64,000 bases of DNA from Cytophagales bacterium (GTDB lineage Bacteria > Bacteroidota > Bacteroidia > Cytophagales > Thermoflexibacteraceae), in NCBI GenBank assembly GCA_004294445.1, contig REAZ01000004.1, forward strand, positions 1-64,000, in the 5' to 3' direction. Each line of letters starts with the position of its first letter. The first letter of the stretch is position 1. Shown here piece by piece: positions 54,735 to 63,705 of this stretch. Below the pieces are notes generated by a model. The model saw only the letters and a program-made list of their open reading frames with translations. It was not told the DNA's origin and ran no database searches. The translations under genes and the position numbers were made by a program.

Positions 54735-54742
54735 TATCTTTG
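54735..54742 (+). promoter_or_regulatory. Probable -7 element of tex
   Basis: TATCTTTG matches TAnnTTTG; a second candidate, TACATTTG, lies at 54697-54704. Either would give a leader of 120-160 bases before tex. The gap 54660-54862 otherwise shows no gene. Confidence 0.45.
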
Positions 54743-54862
54743 CCTTCGGGCAAACGCTTCTTTTTAATAGCAGCGAATCATTAATATTCGCCTGAAGATG
54801 AATGTACTGTTTTGGAAACTTAGCTCATTGATTCAAAATTAATTTTCAAAAATTCACTTAGC

Positions 54863-57253
54863 ATGGAAAATGTCATTGATAAAATGATGGACAAAAACGT
54901 CAGCAAAATTGCGGCAGAGTTAGGCATTAGCACACGGCAGACCGAAGCAACTATTTCGCTATTAGACGAGGGAGGAACTGTGCCTTTTATTTCTCGCTAC
55001 CGCAAAGAGATGACAGGCAGTTTGGACGAGGTAGTCGTAACGGAGATTCGTGATAGAATAGGACAGTTACGTGAGTTGGAAAAACGCAGAGAGAGCATTT
55101 TGGCTTCGATGAAGGAAATGGGCAAACTCACCGAAGAGCTGGAGCAGCAAATTTTGGCGGCAGAAACTATGAATTTGTTGGAAGATATTTATCTGCCTTA
55201 CAAGCCAAAACGTCGCACAAGAGCCACTATTGCCAAAGAAAAAGGCTTAGAGCCATTAGCAGATATTATTTTTGCCCAAGACGGACAAACGGATATGCTC
55301 ACTACTGTTCTTTCTTTTATCAATGAAGAAATGGGCGTGAAAACTATAGAGGAGGCATTGGCAGGAGCAAGAGATATTATAGCAGAAAAAGTGAGCGAAG
55401 ACTTGACAGCAAGGGTGGAAATGAGAAAATTATTTGCTGAAAATGGAAGGTTTAAAACTAAAGTAATTGCAGGAAAAGAGCAGGAAGGGCAAAAATACAA
55501 AGATTATTTTGACTTAGAAGAAAATATTGCAGATGCACCCTCGCACCGCATTTTAGCCATGCGACGCGCTGAAAAAGAGGGTTTTATCTCTTTGGAAAGT
55601 ATGCCCGAAGAGGAAGTAGCTATCTACAAACTCAGCGAACTTTTCCTAAAATCGGAAAATGAGGCTTGCAACGAACAAGTCAAAATAGCCATCAAAGACG
55701 GCTACAAACGCCTGCTTGCCCCTTCTATGGAAACTGAAATCCGTATGCTTACTAAGCAAAAAGCAGACGAAGAAGCTATCAAAGTATTTACAGACAATCT
55801 AAGGCAGCTATTGTTGGCTTCTCCGCTTGGCGAAAAAAGAGTGTTGGCACTTGACCCAGGTTTCAGAAGTGGCTGCAAAGTAGTGTGTTTAGACCAAAAT
55901 GGGAAGCTACTCCACAATGACGTTATCTATCCGCATGAGCCTCAGAGAAAAACTAAAGAAGCGGGGGCAATGATTTTACAACTTTGCGAAATATATAAAA
56001 TAGATGCGATTGCGATTGGGAACGGGACGGCAGGGCGCGAAACCGAAGCCTTTGCCCGCGCACTCCCTTTGCCAAAAAATATTCAAATTATTGTGGTCAA
56101 TGAAAGCGGTGCATCTGTCTATTCGGCATCTTCCGTAGCAAGAGATGAATTTCCAGACCACGACCTAACGGTACGTGGGGCGGTTTCCATAGGCAGAAGG
56201 CTGATGGATCCTTTAGCAGAATTAGTAAAAATAGACCCCAAATCTATTGGTGTAGGGCAGTATCAGCATGATGTCGACCAAAGTGCTTTGAAACATAGCC
56301 TTGATGATACAGTTATTAGTTGCGTAAACGCTGTAGGCGTAGAGGTAAATACGGCAAGCAAGGAATTGCTCATGTATGTTTCGGGCTTGGGACCTACTTT
56401 GGCTCAGAATATTGTAGATTTTCGCAATCTTTATGGTGCTTTCAAAAGCAGGGAAGATTTGAAAAAAGTGCCAAAACTTGGAAATAAAACTTTTGAGCAA
56501 TGTGCGGGCTTTTTGCGTATCCGCAAGGCAAACAATCCATTGGATATGAGTGCCGTACACCCAGAAAGCTATCAAGTAGTAGAGCGAATAGCTCAAGATT
56601 TGCAAGCAACCGTGCAGGACTTGATGACGAGTGCAGAACTCCGCCAAAAAATCAATTTGAAAAGCTATGTAACTGAAAAAATTGGTTTGCCTACTTTGCA
56701 AGATATTGTGCAAGAATTAGCAAAGCCAGGGCGCGACCCGCGTGAGCAGTTTGAGTTTTTTGCTTTTGCCGAAGGCATAGAAAAAATTGAGGATTTGAAA
56801 ATAGGGACAAAACTCCCTGGCATTGTAACGAATGTTACTGATTTTGGGGCTTTTGTAGATGTAGGCGTGCATCAGGACGGCTTAGTGCATATCAGCCAAA
56901 TGTCCGACAAATACATAGAACACCCTAACGAAGTGCTAAAAGTGCAACAAAAAGTGATGGTTACAGTTTTAGAAGTAGATGTACCTCGCAAACGCATTTC
57001 TTTGGGCATGAAAACAGATGCCGCCAACGTGCGAGTAAGCGGAAAACCAGCAAATACGCATGCCAAAACCGCAGATAAAAAAGAAGACAAACGAGAGGAA
57101 AAGAAGGATACTAAGCCCTACAAAAACGCTTTCCCAGATGCCAAAGATGCGAAAAAGAAAGTAGCAAAACCTGTAGAAGTAAAAACAGTAGAAGACGACG
57201 AGGACGATATGCAAGCAAAACTCAAAAAATTGAAAGCTATGTTTGGAAAGTAA
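54863..57253 (+). CDS. tex: Tex-family S1 RNA-binding transcription accessory protein
   Basis: 796 residues with the standard Tex order: an N-terminal helical part (KIAAELGISTRQTEATISLL, then GGTVPFISRYRKEMTGSLDE), a YqgF/RNase H-like domain (RVLALDPGFRSGCKVVCLD), helix-hairpin-helix domains near 500-560 (YVSGLGPTLAQNIVDFRN), and an S1 domain near 650-715 (LPGIVTNVTDFGAFVDVGVH). A Lys/Asp/Glu-rich tail of about 80 residues extends past the S1 domain. It binds RNA and influences transcription and toxin expression in other bacteria. A terminator follows. Confidence 0.93.
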   Translation: MENVIDKMMDKNVSKIAAELGISTRQTEATISLLDEGGTVPFISRYRKEMTGSLDEVVVTEIRDRIGQLRELEKRRESILASMKEMGKLTEELEQQILAAETMNLLEDIYLPYKPKRRTRATIAKEKGLEPLADIIFAQDGQTDMLTTVLSFINEEMGVKTIEEALAGARDIIAEKVSEDLTARVEMRKLFAENGRFKTKVIAGKEQEGQKYKDYFDLEENIADAPSHRILAMRRAEKEGFISLESMPEEEVAIYKLSELFLKSENEACNEQVKIAIKDGYKRLLAPSMETEIRMLTKQKADEEAIKVFTDNLRQLLLASPLGEKRVLALDPGFRSGCKVVCLDQNGKLLHNDVIYPHEPQRKTKEAGAMILQLCEIYKIDAIAIGNGTAGRETEAFARALPLPKNIQIIVVNESGASVYSASSVARDEFPDHDLTVRGAVSIGRRLMDPLAELVKIDPKSIGVGQYQHDVDQSALKHSLDDTVISCVNAVGVEVNTASKELLMYVSGLGPTLAQNIVDFRNLYGAFKSREDLKKVPKLGNKTFEQCAGFLRIRKANNPLDMSAVHPESYQVVERIAQDLQATVQDLMTSAELRQKINLKSYVTEKIGLPTLQDIVQELAKPGRDPREQFEFFAFAEGIEKIEDLKIGTKLPGIVTNVTDFGAFVDVGVHQDGLVHISQMSDKYIEHPNEVLKVQQKVMVTVLEVDVPRKRISLGMKTDAANVRVSGKPANTHAKTADKKEDKREEKKDTKPYKNAFPDAKDAKKKVAKPVEVKTVEDDEDDMQAKLKKLKAMFGK

Positions 57254-57272
57254 TTGTTAAAGCATATAAAAA

Positions 57273-57314
57273 AACTAAAAAGCCCATTATTGAAAGATGA
57301 TGGGCTTTTTAGTT
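57273..57314. terminator. Bidirectional terminator between tex and amt
   Basis: AACTAAAAAGCCCAT (57273-57287) pairs perfectly with ATGGGCTTTTTAGTT (57300-57314). The T runs on both strands fit the convergent arrangement of tex and the ammonium transporter gene. Confidence 0.9.
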
Positions 57315-57342
57315 GGACTTATTTGTTATTAAAATTTCAAAA

Positions 57343-58629
57343 CTATGCCAAAACTTTTTCTTTGCTTATAGTTTCAACTTTCACTACTTTTTTTTCGACA
57401 GTTTCCAAATTGTGTAAGTTGTAAGCATTCATGCCATGCTCATGCTCGTCCAAACCTTCTATTTCTTCTTCTGGCGTTACTCTCATGCCCATTGTTTTCT
57501 TAATGACAAAGAAGAATAAAAGTGCTGAACCAAAGGCAGTAACTCCGCAAGCAGTAACGCCAAGTAATTGGATTAAAAACTGGTTCATTCCTGCTTTTGC
57601 TCCGAAAATACCTACCGCAAGCGTACCAAAGATACCGCAAACCAAGTGAACAGAAAGCGCACCCACTGGGTCATCAACCCTTAATTTGTCAAAAACTAAG
57701 ACTGCAAATACTACAATGACACCAGAGATTAAGCCGATAAGTACCGAGTCCAACACGCTCATTACGTCCGCACCTGCCGTGATACCTACTAAGCCCGCCA
57801 AAATACCATTCAATACCATGCCTAAGTCATATTTCTTAGTAGTAAACATGATAGTAAGAGCCGCCGCAATTCCACCTGCCGCTGCCGCCAAAGAAGTCAT
57901 TACCAATACTCTGGAAACTGCACCAGGGTCAGCACTTAGCACAGAGCCTCCGTTAAAACCAAACCAACCGAGCCAAAGCATGAAAGTACCTAATACTGCC
58001 AAAGGCATACTGTGTCCTGAGATTGTATTTACTTTCTTTCCTTCGTATTTGCCAATCCTTGCCCCAAGTAAGAGGATACCTGCTAAGGCTCCCCAGCCGC
58101 CTACCGAGTGTACCAAAGTAGAACCAGCGAAGTCCCAGAAACCAAGTGTGTTTAACCAACCGTAGCCCCATTTCCAGCTACCAATGATTGGGTAAGTAAT
58201 CGCGACAAATAAGATAGAGAAAACCATGAAGCTATTGAGCTTTATTCTCTCTGCTACTGCCCCAGAAACGATAGTAGCGCAAGTAGCTGCGAACATTCCT
58301 TGGAAAAGGAAGTCAGTCCAATAAGTATAACCAGGGTTATATTTCATTGTTTCGCCACCTTCGGGAAGGCTAATGCCAAAGCCCGCAAAGCCAAAGAAAT
58401 CCATAGAAGTACCTGCTGCAAAACCGGGATACATGATATTAAAGCCCATGAGTGCGTAGGTAAGCAAGCCTATACCAGGGATAAGCGTGTTTTTGAAAAG
58501 CACGTTAGTTGTATTTTTGGAGCGAGTAAGCCCAGACTCCAATGATGCAAAACCGAGGTGCATGATGAACACAAGTGCTGTGGAAATCATCATCCACACA
58601 TTGTTGATTGTAAATGTAGCTTGTTCCAT
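57343..58629 (-). CDS. amt: Ammonium transporter (Amt family)
   Basis: 428 residues, eleven transmembrane helices. Conserved segments include FASLESGLTRSKNTTNVLFK, the pore-lining His in DFAGSTLVHSVGGWGAL, WFGFNGGSVLSAD, LAGLVGITAGADV and the second pore His in LSVHLVCGIFGTLAVGIF. The cytoplasmic tail ends with a Glu/His-rich segment and a basic end. No GlnK gene is adjacent. It lies 45 bp downstream of an outer-membrane porin on the same strand, so ammonium uptake across both membranes is probably encoded by one transcript. Confidence 0.95.
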   Translation of the reverse strand: MEQATFTINNVWMMISTALVFIMHLGFASLESGLTRSKNTTNVLFKNTLIPGIGLLTYALMGFNIMYPGFAAGTSMDFFGFAGFGISLPEGGETMKYNPGYTYWTDFLFQGMFAATCATIVSGAVAERIKLNSFMVFSILFVAITYPIIGSWKWGYGWLNTLGFWDFAGSTLVHSVGGWGALAGILLLGARIGKYEGKKVNTISGHSMPLAVLGTFMLWLGWFGFNGGSVLSADPGAVSRVLVMTSLAAAAGGIAAALTIMFTTKKYDLGMVLNGILAGLVGITAGADVMSVLDSVLIGLISGVIVVFAVLVFDKLRVDDPVGALSVHLVCGIFGTLAVGIFGAKAGMNQFLIQLLGVTACGVTAFGSALLFFFVIKKTMGMRVTPEEEIEGLDEHEHGMNAYNLHNLETVEKKVVKVETISKEKVLA

Positions 58630-58674
58630 TTTGTTTACGTTTTGATTAAGATATGAATAGATTATGTTTTATTT

Positions 58675-59889
58675 TTAAAATTTAAATATGGCTGCCATGC
58701 CAATAGTAGCTTGGCTACTCTTTGTAAATTTCCCATCAGAGTCCATGAATTGCTGGACTTCTTCATTACCAACTCCCCCTATTTTCTTAAAGTTGTCAAT
58801 CCTAAATTCGGGTTTCAGCGTCAGTGCGCCACCCGCCAAAGAGAAATTGCCTGTAAAGGTGTAAGTCATGACGTCTGTGCCTGCACCATTTGTAAGCAAA
58901 GCCCTTGCGCCAGAGGTATTGTCAAAATACTCGATACGAGTTCCAAAGGTGAACAAGTCAGAGAACTTATAAGTAGCGTACAAGTTTGCACCACCCCAGT
59001 TTTTGGTTTCAGCAGCGTACCCACTTCCTTGAAATTCACCCTTTAGCGAACCATACATAAGCCAAGTGCCAAGCATGAGTTTTTCTGAAATTTGGTAAGT
59101 AGCTACCAAGTCAAGCACCCCAAACCAAGAAGTAGTATCTTTGCCTGTAGTTCTTGCATTTGCTTCATTTCCCTGAATGGTATTGAAGTAAACATTTAAG
59201 CCTTCGGCAGGAGAAACAAATAACTGCCCTATAAAACTTTTTCCTCTATTGTTATCATTCACACCATCAGTACCATTCACTACCCCAGCCATCAAAGACA
59301 CTTTGTCGCTAAAGGCATACGTAGCTTTCAAACCCGTATGATAAAAAGGGATACCCGCATTGAAGGTATTGTTTATAGAATAGTGAAAGTTAAGCGGTGC
59401 GTCTATGTATTCGTAACCTATGTGTGTCCCAAACTGCCCCATGGTGAAAGTCAATTTGTCGGTAGCTTTCAAGTTAATATAGGCTTGCTTGATAAAAAGT
59501 GCAGAGATTGTATTGTTTGCCAATACGCTACCCCATTTGTAGCGAAAATCGTTTCCATAGCTACCATATTCCGCATTAGGTCCCCAGCCAACTTCCCCTA
59601 CTACCTCTGCCCACTTGTTTGAATAACTCATGCGAGTCATGAGCATACCTAACTGAAACTGTCCTGGGTTGCGGTCGAAGCCCCTGCTAATACCAGAAGC
59701 TCCCAAATTACTTCTCGACGAAGGGTTATTCATGTTCATGAAATAATAAGTATCCAAGTAGCCCGAAAACTTGAAACCTGCGGCAGGCTCTGCTTTAGCT
59801 GTGGAATCTACGACAGCCTGAGCCGTTGCTGAAAAATGTAATACAGCAAATAAAGAAAGTAATAGAACGTAACGGAAAATTTTTCTCAT
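58675..59889 (-). CDS. Outer-membrane porin (OmpL/BBP2-like), linked to amt
   Basis: 404 residues with a signal peptide (1-24, SATAQA). The mature chain is a beta-barrel of alternating aromatic strands, opening FKFSGYLDTYYFMNMNNPSS and ending SQATIGMAAIFKF with a terminal aromatic strand. It matches the beta-barrel porin-2 (OmpL-like) family. With the ammonium transporter gene 45 bp downstream, it probably admits ammonium or other small nitrogen compounds; this is inferred from context. Confidence 0.85.
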   Translation of the reverse strand: MRKIFRYVLLLSLFAVLHFSATAQAVVDSTAKAEPAAGFKFSGYLDTYYFMNMNNPSSRSNLGASGISRGFDRNPGQFQLGMLMTRMSYSNKWAEVVGEVGWGPNAEYGSYGNDFRYKWGSVLANNTISALFIKQAYINLKATDKLTFTMGQFGTHIGYEYIDAPLNFHYSINNTFNAGIPFYHTGLKATYAFSDKVSLMAGVVNGTDGVNDNNRGKSFIGQLFVSPAEGLNVYFNTIQGNEANARTTGKDTTSWFGVLDLVATYQISEKLMLGTWLMYGSLKGEFQGSGYAAETKNWGGANLYATYKFSDLFTFGTRIEYFDNTSGARALLTNGAGTDVMTYTFTGNFSLAGGALTLKPEFRIDNFKKIGGVGNEEVQQFMDSDGKFTKSSQATIGMAAIFKF

Positions 59890-60200
59890 GTCTGTTTAAT
59901 TTTAGATAAGTTTTAATAATTTTTATTGCTTATATAGTTTTTTAAGTCTTTATTGATACCTAATTTTTTTAAAAAATAGTATTTTTTAAAAACTTAGGTT
60001 AAAAAATTGACTTAAAATCAGTATTTTTTAATTTTGATGTAAAGCTAATAGCTAATTTTCAATTTTCAAAATTTTAGGCTAATTTTTTATCTTATTTTTA
60101 ATAAAAAGCATATATTTTTGAAAATATTGATTTAAAAACAAATCAAAAATCAAAAAATTTAATATTATATCTAAATACAAGGTAAATTTATAGCCAATAA
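59890..60200. other. Extremely AT-rich intergenic region, no gene seen
   Basis: About 310 bp between two porin genes consist almost entirely of A/T with many A and T runs. No frame, hairpin or consensus promoter stands out. It probably carries the promoter of the porin-amt unit within AT-rich, possibly bent DNA. Confidence 0.6.
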
Positions 60201-60234
60201 AAAAAGTCTAATACGTTAATCGTATTAGACTTTT
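60201..60234 (-). terminator. Intrinsic terminator of the porin at 60253
   Basis: AAAAAGTCTAATACG (60201-60215) pairs with CGTATTAGACTTTT (60221-60234) around a 5-base loop. On the minus strand it follows the porin stop and ends in a T run. Confidence 0.85.
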
Positions 60235-60252
60235 GCATAAACACTATCTTTT

Positions 60253-61461
60253 TTAAAAATGAAAAGAAAAACTTGCTAAACCATACCAATCCTCTCTGGT
60301 TGGCTCGTTGTACCTTCCTCGAAAGACCGCATCTTTATTGATGCCGTACTTACTCTCTACCCTAAAAGTGAGTTGCGGTAGTGGTAAATATTCTAAGGTC
60401 AACGTAAAGGCATTAGATTGCCAGCCATTAGCCGTATTGGTTTTTAGCTCTGGAATAATATCCATCGGATTATATACATAGTCCCAGCGAGCGGCAATAC
60501 CATGCTTGGGCGTAACAGCGTAGCGCAAAGAAAAGGCAGGGGCAACTACAAAATTCCAACCTCGCTCACTTCCCGTTCCATTGATTGGTTTTTGCTCCAT
60601 AACATAATCTATTACAGGTGCAACAATCCACTTTCTGCCTACCCAAATTTTGTAATACGCATTATGATAGTGCCTAATTTTACTTTGATTCTTCAAATTA
60701 TCGTATTCGTTTCCAAGATAAACGTTCCAATCGCCCACAATTTTATTAGGTTTGTTGATGCTCCACACAAAAGCAAGCGCTTTCTTTCCATTTTCCTCTT
60801 TGATTTCTTGCCAACCATTCAGCACCATAAATCGCAAGGTATTGTATTTATTAATAAAATAGTGTAATCTTGCGCCTGCCTCATAATCAGGTGTATAATC
60901 TGCAATATAAGCGCGTGTTGCGTGCAGATTTTCTTTATTTAGCACAATCTCAAAGCCAAAATATGAAGGGAAAATGCCGACTTCTATTGCCCATTTTTTA
61001 TTCAGATGGTAGTATAAAGCCAATTCGCGAATAATTCTTGTAGAGGGAGTTTCCTCTATATATAATGCATCTACGATATGCCCTGTGTGAAAAGCAATAC
61101 GAAATCGCAGTTTATTTTCAATTTCATATTGGGCTTGTATGTACGCATAAGAAAGCGAAAACTGATTGGCATAAAGCGGATAACTTGTAAAATCACGCCT
61201 ACCGAATTGGGTTACTGTATCTCTGGTAATGTAATCATAAAAAGTATGTGTCCTTTGGGGTCCGACTACGTAGCCAAAATCTGCATAAGCGTTAAAACTC
61301 AATTTGGCTTCACCAAGATTAAAATTGAGCAAGTTACTATTCTTTGGCTTTGCTTGCATTTTTGCCAAAGAATCTGCCTCATTTTTTTGCATAAGTTGGG
61401 CATAAGTATTAGGAGAATAAAAAAATATAGATACTACACAAATGATGAATAAGTGTTTCAT
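60253..61461 (-). CDS. Outer-membrane porin (BBP2-like)
   Basis: 402 residues with a signal peptide (1-22, PNTYAQ). The mature part shows barrel strands (KLSFNAYADFGYVVG, ALAFVWSINKPNKI) and a terminal aromatic strand WYGLASFSFHF. Same broad family as the porin at 58675 but clearly diverged. It may belong to a nutrient or metal uptake/efflux unit with the small frame upstream; the substrate is unknown. The upstream gap to lspA is 715 bp. Confidence 0.82.
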   Translation of the reverse strand: MKHLFIICVVSIFFYSPNTYAQLMQKNEADSLAKMQAKPKNSNLLNFNLGEAKLSFNAYADFGYVVGPQRTHTFYDYITRDTVTQFGRRDFTSYPLYANQFSLSYAYIQAQYEIENKLRFRIAFHTGHIVDALYIEETPSTRIIRELALYYHLNKKWAIEVGIFPSYFGFEIVLNKENLHATRAYIADYTPDYEAGARLHYFINKYNTLRFMVLNGWQEIKEENGKKALAFVWSINKPNKIVGDWNVYLGNEYDNLKNQSKIRHYHNAYYKIWVGRKWIVAPVIDYVMEQKPINGTGSERGWNFVVAPAFSLRYAVTPKHGIAARWDYVYNPMDIIPELKTNTANGWQSNAFTLTLEYLPLPQLTFRVESKYGINKDAVFRGRYNEPTREDWYGLASFSFHF

Positions 61462-61586
61462 AATTGATATTAAAGTAAATGATGACGGAATAATTAAAAA
61501 AACAACGCAAACAGGAGGCGTAGCAAAGCCAGCCTCGTGCCTGAGAAAAATTAAGTTACGGACAATTTAGAAGGAGAAAAAAGTGG

Positions 61587-61937
61587 CTAAATGATGAGAA
61601 TACGGTACTTAAGGTAGCGTTTGAAGTGAAAATAATGACGAAAATTATATAATAAGAAGTTTGTAAGGCATTTATTAAAGCGAATAAAACGGTATCTTGA
61701 TACGCTAAAAGAGAGAAATAGGGATGCACCAAAGTTAGAGGACGGGACTCGGACAGGGGGAACGCTGAAATTGTGTCGTGCTAATAAATCATGAAAAATA
61801 GGAAGATGATTCTTGGCAACTACTGGTTCTATTTGTAAATCGACACTTACACTATTACTCAAGCACTTATAGTCAAACCTATCTAATTTGCCACTGAGTA
61901 CCAAAATAAAGCATAGGTAAAAACCTATCTTTTTCAA
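61587..61937 (-). CDS. Possible small exported protein with a TTG start
   Basis: From TTG 61937 the frame reads MKKIGFYLCFILVLSGKLDR, a convincing signal peptide, and continues for 116 residues with Cys in FDYKCLSN. No ATG exists in the frame. It lies 126 bp upstream of the porin and behind a -7-like box at 61977-61984, where a small exported protein is often found in porin or efflux operons. The rest of 61462-62176 holds no other gene. Confidence 0.4.
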   Translation of the reverse strand: MKKIGFYLCFILVLSGKLDRFDYKCLSNSVSVDLQIEPVVAKNHLPIFHDLLARHNFSVPPVRVPSSNFGASLFLSFSVSRYRFIRFNKCLTNFLLYNFRHYFHFKRYLKYRILII

Positions 61938-61976
61938 TGAAAAATAATTTTCCAAGTAGTGTGATTTTTTGGGTCG

Positions 61977-61984
61977 CAAAGTTA
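61977..61984 (-). promoter_or_regulatory. Probable promoter of the 61937/porin unit
   Basis: On the minus strand TAACTTTG matches TAnnTTTG. It lies 39 bp before the TTG start at 61937; no TTG sits at the ideal upstream distance. Confidence 0.45.
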
Positions 61985-62110
61985 TATAGGAAATGGTAAA
62001 AAGAGAAATAAAGAGATTTTTATTATTAAAAAAATACTAACCAATCAGTATTTTTTCAAAAAAAATGTTAAGCCTTGCCCTACATACGCAATTATATGCG
62101 TTGAAGTATT

Positions 62111-62118
62111 TAACTTTG
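62111..62118 (+). promoter_or_regulatory. Probable -7 element of lspA
   Basis: TAACTTTG matches TAnnTTTG and gives a leader of about 55 bases to lspA. No clear -33 element. Confidence 0.5.
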
Positions 62119-62176
62119 CAGAACGTGATTCCAAAAAAGTTCTCTTAGATGTACCTAACCCAAAATTTTTCTATTC

Positions 62177-62830
62177 ATGAAGTATTTTAAATTTTATTTG
62201 CTTGCTTTTATCGTAATCATCATAGACCAAGCTGTAAAGTTGTGGGTGCATACTTATATGGAGAACGGTATCATGGGTGAAATTCCGATTTTTGGGGACT
62301 GGTTCAAACTGCATTATACTACTAATCCCGGTATGGCTTTCGGCTTGGAGTTTGGCTCTGAATATGGCAAATTGGGCTTGACTTTATTCCGCTTGCTTGC
62401 TATGACGGGCATTGCCTACTTTCTCTATGGTGCTTCTCGCAAAGAAGGGTACGCACAGGGCTTTCTGTGGTGCGTAGCACTGATTTTGGGCGGAGCTATT
62501 GGCAATGTGATAGATAGCACTTTTTATGGCTTTTTCTTGGACAACGCCCCCTTCACCGAAACGCCGCCGCCTTTTTATCCTTGGTTTCATGGGCAGGTAA
62601 TCGATATGTTTTATTTGGACGTATGGGAAGGCTATGTACCTGAAAATGTGCCTTTTTTCGGTGGGAACTACTACTCTCTATGGCCTATTTTCAATGTAGC
62701 AGATGCGTCCATATTTATAGGGGTTGCCATCATTTTGCTCTCTCAACGCCGATTTTTCCCCGCTCATCACCAACAAGAGGAAGAACCAAAAAAAGAGAAC
62801 CCTTCTTTGGAGGTAGAAAATTCACTTTAA
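62177..62830 (+). CDS. lspA: Lipoprotein signal peptidase (signal peptidase II)
   Basis: Cleaves the signal peptide of diacylglyceryl-modified prolipoproteins at the inner membrane. 217 residues with four transmembrane helices: DQAVKLWVHTYMENG in the first region, TTNPGMAFGLEFGS, and the catalytic Asp pair in ALILGGAIGNVIDSTFYG and WPIFNVADASIFIGVAIILL. It is longer than the usual 160 or so because of an extra periplasmic loop (about 125-170), as in other Bacteroidota, and a Glu-rich C-terminal tail. Confidence 0.95.
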   Translation: MKYFKFYLLAFIVIIIDQAVKLWVHTYMENGIMGEIPIFGDWFKLHYTTNPGMAFGLEFGSEYGKLGLTLFRLLAMTGIAYFLYGASRKEGYAQGFLWCVALILGGAIGNVIDSTFYGFFLDNAPFTETPPPFYPWFHGQVIDMFYLDVWEGYVPENVPFFGGNYYSLWPIFNVADASIFIGVAIILLSQRRFFPAHHQQEEEPKKENPSLEVENSL

Positions 62831-62893
62831 ATTTTGAAAATTTACCACAAAAAAATAACCTTGCCCAAGCAGGCATAGCGCTCTAACTTGGCT

Positions 62894-63667
62894 TTACCAG
62901 CTAAGTTTTTCCTTATTCAAAAATGTATTGATGCCTTTTTTGCAGTCCTCAAAGGCTCTTGCTTTTGCATTCATTTCGGCGGCGTAGGTCAGGGCTTCGG
63001 CTAAGGGCATCGTTTGTATGGCGGCTATCATTTGCTTAGTTGCTTGCATAGCCTCTGCCGAGTTTGTTTGGCAGAGATGCTGTGCGAAAGCATCTGTTTG
63101 GCTTACCAAATCCTCCTCTAACACTATTTTATTGACAAAACCATACGATTGGGCTTGGTTTGCGTCTATCAAATCTCCCGAAAGTAGCATTTCTTTGGCT
63201 CTCCCCTCCCCTATTTTGCGAATCAGAAAAGTCATTACTATAGCAGGTACAAAGCCGATTTTGACTTCTGTATAACCAAATTTGGCTTCAGGCACGCTAA
63301 AAACGAAGTCGCAAACCGTAATCAAGCCGCAACCGCCTGCAAGGGCATGACCTTGCACGGCGGCTATCACGACTTTTGGGTGTGTATATATCTGCAAATA
63401 TAATTCCTTGAGATAAGTAGAATCTTCCAAGTTTTCATCGAAAGTATGCTTTTGCAAAGACTGCAAGTAGGCTAAATCTGCTCCCGCACAAAAAACTTTT
63501 CCTTCTGCCTTCAGCACTATTACTTTGACGGATGCATCTTTTTCTGCTTGCGAAAAAGCATCTTTTAGCTCGCTAACAAGTTCCCTATTAAAAGCATTTC
63601 TTTTTTCAGGGCGATTCAGCGTAATGTAAGCAATTCGGTTATTTACTTGGTAATTAATCTGTTGCAT
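62894..63667 (-). CDS. Enoyl-CoA hydratase/isomerase family protein
   Basis: 257 residues of the crotonase fold. Oxyanion-hole segments FCAGADLAYLQ and GHALAGGCGLITVCDF are intact; the second catalytic region LKAEG...EVKIGFVPAIVM has the Glu typical of hydratases. The subgroup resembles methylglutaconyl-CoA hydratases of leucine or isovalerate degradation, but the substrate cannot be fixed from sequence alone. No other beta-oxidation gene is adjacent. Confidence 0.85.
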   Translation of the reverse strand: MQQINYQVNNRIAYITLNRPEKRNAFNRELVSELKDAFSQAEKDASVKVIVLKAEGKVFCAGADLAYLQSLQKHTFDENLEDSTYLKELYLQIYTHPKVVIAAVQGHALAGGCGLITVCDFVFSVPEAKFGYTEVKIGFVPAIVMTFLIRKIGEGRAKEMLLSGDLIDANQAQSYGFVNKIVLEEDLVSQTDAFAQHLCQTNSAEAMQATKQMIAAIQTMPLAEALTYAAEMNAKARAFEDCKKGINTFLNKEKLSW

Positions 63668-63705
63668 ATAAAAACAATTGTATTTATAGGCAAAGATATA
63701 GAAAT

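Noticed and set aside
59890-60200. Genes in the AT-rich gap between the porins
   Set aside because: All frames are short and interrupted; composition is almost pure A/T.
61587-61979. Frame starting at TTG 61979
   Set aside because: That TTG is part of a TAnnTTTG promoter box; a start at TTG 61937 gives a proper signal peptide instead.
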